NCBI RefSeq assembly: GCF_030161255.1 | Contig: NZ_BSPX01000015.1 | Coordinates: 1 to 64,000, forward strand | Length of the DNA stretch: 64,000 nt | Reading direction: 5' to 3' | DNA from: Zoogloea oryzae | GTDB taxonomy: Bacteria > Pseudomonadota > Gammaproteobacteria > Burkholderiales > Rhodocyclaceae | Shown here: positions 58,791 through 64,000 of the stretch, piece by piece | How positions within the stretch are numbered: position 1 is the first letter of the stretch | How the letters are laid out: each line of letters begins with the position of its first letter | Position numbers and translations under genes: made by a program | The notes under the pieces: generated by a model | Database searches by the model: none | What the model was told of the DNA's origin: nothing | Seen by the model: only the letters and a program-made list of their open reading frames with translations

Positions 58791-61700
58791 TCAGTTTTCC
58801 TTCTTCTTGCCTGCACCAGCTTTGGGCGTGCCGGCTGCTGCTTTCTTCGATCTGGACTTTGCTGCCACCGGCGCTGTGCTGGATCGTGAGGTGGCAGGTG
58901 CTGCGACGGCTCGATTGGGGGTGTGGAGGATGTCGATCAGCGTGTCGAGCAGCTGGGCGCGATCGGCGTCGCCCGGAGTGCCGCGGCACCTGAGCAGCGC
59001 GCCGAGGATGCGGATCTGGGCGGTGACGGATTCGAGCTCCCGGGGCGTGACGGTGACGTCCTTCATCGCGTCGCGATAGTGGTCCGCCAGCATATCGGCG
59101 GTGCCTTCCCCCGTGTGCAGCCAGCAGGCAAGCTGAGCATCGGCCGACATGACGGCATCGAAGAAGTCGAAGGTGCGTTCGAAGCGCGCGTGGGCGGCGC
59201 CCTGGCAGGCCCGGGATGCGGTCTCGTAGTCGGTCCGGGTGTCGAGCAGGGCGTCCAGTTGCAGTCGGTTGAGATAGTTGTAGGGGTTCCAGTCGGGCGA
59301 TCCGTCAGGGCTGCCCTCGCAGTGGGCGTAAGCGTCGCGGGCTTCGGCCAGCAGCGGCGCGACCGCTTCCTTCCAGGGCTTGCCGCTGCGGACGAGGACG
59401 ATGGCCTTGCGTTTGAGCGCGCTGCCGAGGATCGCCAGCCGTTCGGGGTTGCCGCTTGCGCTGCCGGCAGCTGTGGCGTCCGGGCGCTCGGTTGACAGGG
59501 CGATGAGGAAGCGCAGGCGGGTCAGGGCGCTGTCGGCCAGTGCCTGGGCGGCGTCCAGGTTTGCCGGATCGGCGCTGAGGCGTTCGGCTTGCCGGGCCTC
59601 CAGGTTGGCGAGTTGTTCGATGGCCGAGAGGGGCACGAGGCCGCGGGATGAATCGTCGCTGATGGCCCGCAGCCAGGCCTTGCGGGCTTCGTCGAAGCCA
59701 TCGCGACCGAACTCGGCATGGAGGCGGGCGAGGGATTGCTGCACTTCCGGCAGGTTGATCCAGCGCTCGGGCACATGGCGCAGGCGGGTCTTGATGCGCT
59801 GGGCGATCTGCTTGAAGCCGCCGTCCTTGCCGGCGGACTGGAGCATCTGGCTGGCGTCGGGCAGGCGGGATTCGATGCGCCGCTGCTCGATCCAGTCGAT
59901 GAGCTCGTTGGGCGCGCGCATGGGGGCGTCGTCGCTGGCAGGGTTGCGCCGGACCTTGAGCTGGAAGGCCGGGTCGCCGTAGGCCTGGTAGGCGCCCCAG
60001 GTGTTGTGGTCGGGGAAGGCTTCGAAGGTGGTCGCGCGGGCCACGGTGATGGCCTCGCCGAAGCTGGCGTTGCGCTGGGTCATCTGCTCGAAGAAGGTTT
60101 CGATGAAGGTGCGGGCCGCCCCGTCGTGCACCTCCCAGCCGGCGGCCACCACGCAGCGCACGCCCATGTCGATGAGCTCCCGGGCGAGGCTGGCGGCGAG
60201 CCGGCTGCTGCCGGTGCCGATCTTGCCCAGGTGGCAGCAGTTGAGGAAGACGAGATCCGGTACGTTTTCCATCTGGCCGATCTCGGCGGCGGTGAGGAGC
60301 AGGCCGTTGGAGAGCACCACGCCGCTGCGGCAGGTGCCGTCCGCCGCCCGCTTGCCGTGGATGCCGTGGGCCGAGACCATCAGCAGGCGGTAGGGCCTGG
60401 CGTAGAGGCGGGTGAAGACGTCGGCGGCCTGGGCGTCGGGCGGGACGAAGGTCACTTCGTAGCCGACCTCGGAGAGCACCCGCGTGACGGTGTTGCCTTC
60501 GGCCGCGGCGCCGGGCAGGGCGTCGAGGCAGTCGGGCTCGGGCTGGCCGTCGGCGCCGATGCGCGGCTTCCAGCCGGGGCCGCCAAACTGGGCGTGGAAG
60601 CCCTCGGTGGAGGGCTCGGCGATCACGCAGGCGGAGAGGCTGTCGGTGCGCACCACCTGACGGCGGAAGTGGCTGGTCATGAACTGGCGCACCACGCGGG
60701 TGTGCAGCACCATCGGCCGGCCGTCCACCTCCAGCATTTCCCAGGGCAGGTTGGCGGTGGTCTCATCGACCATCAGCAGCAGGTTGTTGGCCTGGCGGGC
60801 GGCGGCCTTGAAATCCAGCGGTACCAGAAGCTGGAACAGCGTGGTGCCGAAGCCGGAATCCTTGGCGTAGAGGGTGGGGCTGCGGCTCTTCAGGCGGTCG
60901 TCGCAGAGCTTTTCGACGAGGCCCGGCTGGCGGATCTGGACGATGCTCTCGGCGCGGGCCTTGTCGCCCATGTAGATGAACTTGAGCCGGCTGGCGTAGC
61001 GGATCGTCGGGGCGCTTTCGAGCCAGAAGGGCGTCGGCAGGCTGCCGTCGCTCACCTTGTCGGCGCAGCCGTAGATGCGCAGGAGCTGGCGCAGGTTTTC
61101 GGGCGGGATGGGGGGCTGGAAGCGCGGCGTGGTGGCGTCGGCCGGAAAGTCGGTGTCCTCGCGGTCGGCGTCGCACACCACGAGGCGCGGCCAGTAATCC
61201 GAGAAGGGCGATACGCTGAGGCGCTGGCGAACCCCTTCGCCGATGAACAGCTCGTCGGCGGTTTCGAGCTGGAAGTTCATCTGCTTGAGCTCGCTCGCGA
61301 GGGTCGAGCCCAGCTGGCTGACCGCGTGGGCGGCGGAGATCGCGCTGTCGTGGAAGACCTCGATGAACTGCAGCTCGGACACCAGCGCGCGGCGGGCGTT
61401 GGTGTTTTGGGCCGAACCGCCTTCGCCGGTGGCGAAATCCCGGTTGGCCATCAGCACGCCCAGCGCCACGGCCTTCACCGATTCGGCCACGTCGAGCTGC
61501 AGGGCCGAATTGGTGCCGATGAGCAGCGAGGCGAGCTTGAGGTGGAGGGTGTCGCCGTCGGGGTTGTCGGCGACGCTGCCGGCCTGCTCCTCGCCGTAGC
61601 GGTCGGCGGCGTGGAGGAGGTAGCGCAGCACGCCGCCGCGCACGGCTTCGCTGACGCCGTCGGCGGTGAGCTTGCCCATCTCGCCCAGGCCCACCACCAC

Positions 61701-64000
61701 CGCGCCGCGGCCGGTGTGGCGCTGGCGCTCGGCCAGGTTGCGGGGCATCAGCACGATGGAGGCGTTGCCGATTTCGCCGGTGTGGATGCCCAGGCGCTGG
61801 CGCTGGCTGAGGGCGCCACGGACGAGGTAGCGGTCGATCACCCCTTCGGCGGCGGCGATCGGGTCGCCCCGGTAGTGGCCGCAGAGCACCGGGATATGCA
61901 CGAAGCGCAGGTCCATCGCGGTGACCGAGACCTTGAGGTTGCGGTTGCGGCTGCGCGGCGCCACCGGGCGCAGACGGCCGCCCAGCAGGCGGGCGGTGGC
62001 TTCGGGTTGGGACGGGAAGCCCGCCGGCGGGCCGGCCCGGTATTCGCGCACCACGGCGGCGTCGCCCCCGCGGCTCACCGGCAGGGGGCCGAGCTTGCGC
62101 GGGGCGCCCCGCTCGAGGAGGGTCTCGATCTCGTCGAAATAGGCTTCGGTGCTGGTGAGCCCCATGTGGTCGACGGGCATGAGCCACTTGCGGTCGTTGG
62201 GCAGGCCCGGCAGGTGGCCCGACGCCCAGGTGACCGAGCCGTCACCCTCGGGCGTGCCGCGCAGCACGATGCTGCCGCCGCCCTGCTGCTCGACGATCCC
62301 GCAGGGGGTGTTGTCGCTCTGGCCGAAGACGTAGGCGATCCGCTCGGGGGCCTTGGCCACCCAGCTGGTGTCGGCGACGGCGTTCCAGAAATCGGCCGCC
62401 TGCTGGAGCACCTTGGCCGAAGGCCTGCCGCCCAGCTTGCGACCAAACCAGAAATCGTTGTTGTTGGCAGCGAGGGCTTCCCAGGTTTCCGGGCGGTAGT
62501 AATCGCGCACGACGGTGTTGCCGGTGTCGAGGAAGCCCGGCGCCGGCAGCAGATGCACCGCGCCGGGAAAACCCGCGACGATGTCGAGGATCTGCTGCAT
62601 CTTGTGGCGGAAGTCCATCCGCGCCAGCAGGCGGATGGTGTCGGACTGGCCGAGCAGCGTGTCGACGAACAGGTGCGAACCGTGGTGGGGTGTGCCGAGC
62701 ATCACCAGCCGGCCCTCGGGTCGCGCGACGATGGCGTCCCACAGGGCCGGCTTGTGGGCGATGGCGGCGCGCACCACCAGGCCGCCCATGCTGTGGGCGA
62801 GGATGCGTACCGGGGTGTCGGGGTGCTTGTCGAGGAGATCGCTCAGCCGGCCGGCCAGTTGCTCGCCGAGCCTGGCGATGGGCTGGCGCCAGTCGTAGTC
62901 GAAGAGTTCGATCTGATGGGTCTTGCCGAGCTGCTTGACGAGCTTGCCGTAGGCCATGCCCACCAGCCCGGCTTCGGCCACCCGGGCCTTGCTGTCGATG
63001 GCGATGCGGCTGAGGGCGCCGCGGGCGAGGCCGAGGGGATCGAGCCAGACGCGGTTGCCGTCGGCGTCGAGGTTGCTGCCCATGATGCCCGGCAGGAAGA
63101 CGAGGATGGGCGCACGGGTGTCGCCGCGGGATTTTGGGGCCGCCGGGGGCGCCACCCGGTCGTCGCGATCGATTTCCGGTTGGGCGCGGGTGGCCCATTC
63201 GGGCAATTCGGTGGGTTGGTCGGCGGTCAGCCAGCGGTGCACGGCGGAAGGCAGCGGGCGGCCGTCGGCGGTGGCGGTGTCGTCGCGGAAGTAGCGGAAG
63301 TGATTGACGTTTTCGCCCTGGACGAAGATCGCCCGGGCCTGTGCCTGGTAGGCCAGGCCGCCGTACATCGAGGCGGTGTCCACCACCAGGTCGTTGTTGG
63401 CCTTATCGAAGAACATCCAGTCGGTGAACATCGTGCCGAGGCGCTTGGCGAGGCCGCCGCCCTCGATGTCGCCGGCGATGATGGCCATGCGGGTGTCGGG
63501 GCGATGGGGGACGGACGCCAGCAGCATGCCCATGGCGGCGTCGGGGAGCATGGCTTCGATGCCGGGCAGGAGCCGCGGGTCGAGGCGCCGGTTGGCGATC
63601 TCGATGACGATGCGGGTGAGCACCGCGACGCCCTTGTCGGTGGCGGCCTTCGCCTTGGCCCCGGCGATGGGGCCGGAGGCGGCGCCGACGGCCGCGCCGG
63701 CCGCCCAGCCCCCCGCCTTGCGGATGAGGTTGAGGAGACCTGACAAAAAGACTTCCAGATTGTCGGTGAGCAGCGCCGTGCCCCGGGCCGGGCAGGCGAC
63801 GCGCACGTAGCGGCCGATCTGGAAGCGCTTGGCACGCAGCAGCTGGATGAGTTCGCCGAGCTTGCCCTGCTCCTGCTCGATGAAGCGCTCCAGGTCGGCC
63901 TTGGCCGTGGGGTCGAGGCTGTCGTCCTGGCGAGGCGCCGGGCGGTAGTCGCGGATCAGGGCGTTGAGGGTCTCGGCGTTGTCGGGGCTGGCGTCGATGC
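58791..64000 (-). CDS. Giant CHAT-domain protein with tandem alpha/beta-hydrolase domains (N-terminus beyond window)
   Basis: The frame is open from the stop at 58791 to the right edge (over 1,735 residues); the true start lies outside. Numbering below is from the in-frame GTG at 63806. Domain 1 (edge to about 190): the C-terminal half of an alpha/beta hydrolase, with CPARGTAL, then an Asp segment NNDLVVDTASM and a His segment NVNHFRYF. Domain 2 (about 230-560): a second, complete hydrolase of LCAT/lipase style: oxyanion loop FLPGIMGSN, nucleophile Ser339 in LAHSMGGLV, GTPHHGSHLF, His547 in DHMGL. About 625-800: possible macro/M17_N-like region (VVVGLGEMGKLTADG). About 1010-1285: CHAT protease, His1147 (MVSAHGIHG), Cys1191 (LVFLNCCHLG), closing YGDPAFQLKV. 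A helical C-terminal part and Lys-rich tail follow. Role unknown; probably a regulated effector. Confidence 0.85.
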   Translation of the reverse strand, partial: IDASPDNAETLNALIRDYRPAPRQDDSLDPTAKADLERFIEQEQGKLGELIQLLRAKRFQIGRYVRVACPARGTALLTDNLEVFLSGLLNLIRKAGGWAAGAAVGAASGPIAGAKAKAATDKGVAVLTRIVIEIANRRLDPRLLPGIEAMLPDAAMGMLLASVPHRPDTRMAIIAGDIEGGGLAKRLGTMFTDWMFFDKANNDLVVDTASMYGGLAYQAQARAIFVQGENVNHFRYFRDDTATADGRPLPSAVHRWLTADQPTELPEWATRAQPEIDRDDRVAPPAAPKSRGDTRAPILVFLPGIMGSNLDADGNRVWLDPLGLARGALSRIAIDSKARVAEAGLVGMAYGKLVKQLGKTHQIELFDYDWRQPIARLGEQLAGRLSDLLDKHPDTPVRILAHSMGGLVVRAAIAHKPALWDAIVARPEGRLVMLGTPHHGSHLFVDTLLGQSDTIRLLARMDFRHKMQQILDIVAGFPGAVHLLPAPGFLDTGNTVVRDYYRPETWEALAANNNDFWFGRKLGGRPSAKVLQQAADFWNAVADTSWVAKAPERIAYVFGQSDNTPCGIVEQQGGGSIVLRGTPEGDGSVTWASGHLPGLPNDRKWLMPVDHMGLTSTEAYFDEIETLLERGAPRKLGPLPVSRGGDAAVVREYRAGPPAGFPSQPEATARLLGGRLRPVAPRSRNRNLKVSVTAMDLRFVHIPVLCGHYRGDPIAAAEGVIDRYLVRGALSQRQRLGIHTGEIGNASIVLMPRNLAERQRHTGRGAVVVGLGEMGKLTADGVSEAVRGGVLRYLLHAADRYGEEQAGSVADNPDGDTLHLKLASLLIGTNSALQLDVAESVKAVALGVLMANRDFATGEGGSAQNTNARRALVSELQFIEVFHDSAISAAHAVSQLGSTLASELKQMNFQLETADELFIGEGVRQRLSVSPFSDYWPRLVVCDADREDTDFPADATTPRFQPPIPPENLRQLLRIYGCADKVSDGSLPTPFWLESAPTIRYASRLKFIYMGDKARAESIVQIRQPGLVEKLCDDRLKSRSPTLYAKDSGFGTTLFQLLVPLDFKAAARQANNLLLMVDETTANLPWEMLEVDGRPMVLHTRVVRQFMTSHFRRQVVRTDSLSACVIAEPSTEGFHAQFGGPGWKPRIGADGQPEPDCLDALPGAAAEGNTVTRVLSEVGYEVTFVPPDAQAADVFTRLYARPYRLLMVSAHGIHGKRAADGTCRSGVVLSNGLLLTAAEIGQMENVPDLVFLNCCHLGKIGTGSSRLAASLARELIDMGVRCVVAAGWEVHDGAARTFIETFFEQMTQRNASFGEAITVARATTFEAFPDHNTWGAYQAYGDPAFQLKVRRNPASDDAPMRAPNELIDWIEQRRIESRLPDASQMLQSAGKDGGFKQIAQRIKTRLRHVPERWINLPEVQQSLARLHAEFGRDGFDEARKAWLRAISDDSSRGLVPLSAIEQLANLEARQAERLSADPANLDAAQALADSALTRLRFLIALSTERPDATAAGSASGNPERLAILGSALKRKAIVLVRSGKPWKEAVAPLLAEARDAYAHCEGSPDGSPDWNPYNYLNRLQLDALLDTRTDYETASRACQGAAHARFERTFDFFDAVMSADAQLACWLHTGEGTADMLADHYRDAMKDVTVTPRELESVTAQIRILGALLRCRGTPGDADRAQLLDTLIDILHTPNRAVAAPATSRSSTAPVAAKSRSKKAAAGTPKAGAGKKKEN

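Noticed and set aside
59718..63743. A 1341-residue open frame opposite the CHAT gene, and a 703-residue one opposite nasA (56661-58772)
   Set aside because: Both are antisense shadows of genes with clear catalytic motifs; their translations lack recognisable domains.

Overview
The window is a high-GC bacterial chromosome segment, almost certainly from a betaproteobacterium and most likely Rhodocyclales (Thauera, Azoarcus, Zoogloea or Dechloromonas type). This is inferred from gene order: hrcA-hemH facing nadK-recN; rlmE-ftsH-folP-glmM; secG, tRNA-Leu and the nuoA-N operon followed by a DUF2818 gene; a DUF3579 gene; and exosortase-A-associated lipid or polyketide-type genes. There is no rRNA, CRISPR array, insertion sequence or prophage, and no gene-free stretch longer than about 215 bases.

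Layout. 1-3.4 kb: a TPR lipoprotein-like or periplasmic protein cut by the left edge, cysS, and a branched-chain amino acid-type periplasmic binding protein. 3.5-7.5 kb: the heat-shock set grpE-dnaK-dnaJ on the minus strand, with two textbook sigma-32 promoters. 7.5-10.5 kb: a Ser/Thr kinase fused to a cyclic-nucleotide-type sensor domain, trxC, a small protein with two AP2-like DNA-binding modules, and a small membrane protein. 10.5-16.5 kb: hemH, hrcA, nadK, recN, a GDT1-family cation transporter, fur and bamE. 16.9-25.5 kb: dapB, a large hybrid histidine kinase, carAB (with a promoter followed at once by a terminator-like hairpin) and greA. 25.5-31.5 kb: a DUF4149 membrane protein, yhbY, rlmE, ftsH, folP and glmM. 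31.5-35.5 kb: pstSCAB behind a probable PhoB-type promoter. 35.6-52 kb: tpiA, secG, tRNA-Leu(GAG), the complete 14-gene respiratory complex I operon and a DUF2818 gene, ended by a strong terminator.

52-64 kb is the accessory part. A DUF3579 gene is followed by a three-gene set (PLP decarboxylase, AMP-forming acyl ligase, free-standing acyl carrier protein) of the kind linked to exosortase/PEP-CTERM loci. Next come an assimilatory nitrate reductase with a fused C-terminal [2Fe-2S] domain, and a very large gene running off the right edge. That last protein appears to combine two tandem alpha/beta-hydrolase (lipase/esterase) domains, a macro-like middle region, a CHAT caspase-like protease with an intact His/Cys pair, and a helical tail. 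It is the best candidate in the window for an undescribed effector or defence system.

Functionally the window joins core maintenance (protein folding, translation, DNA repair, pyrimidine, lysine, folate, heme and cell-wall precursor synthesis), phosphate uptake and aerobic energy generation to a few poorly understood signalling and effector proteins.
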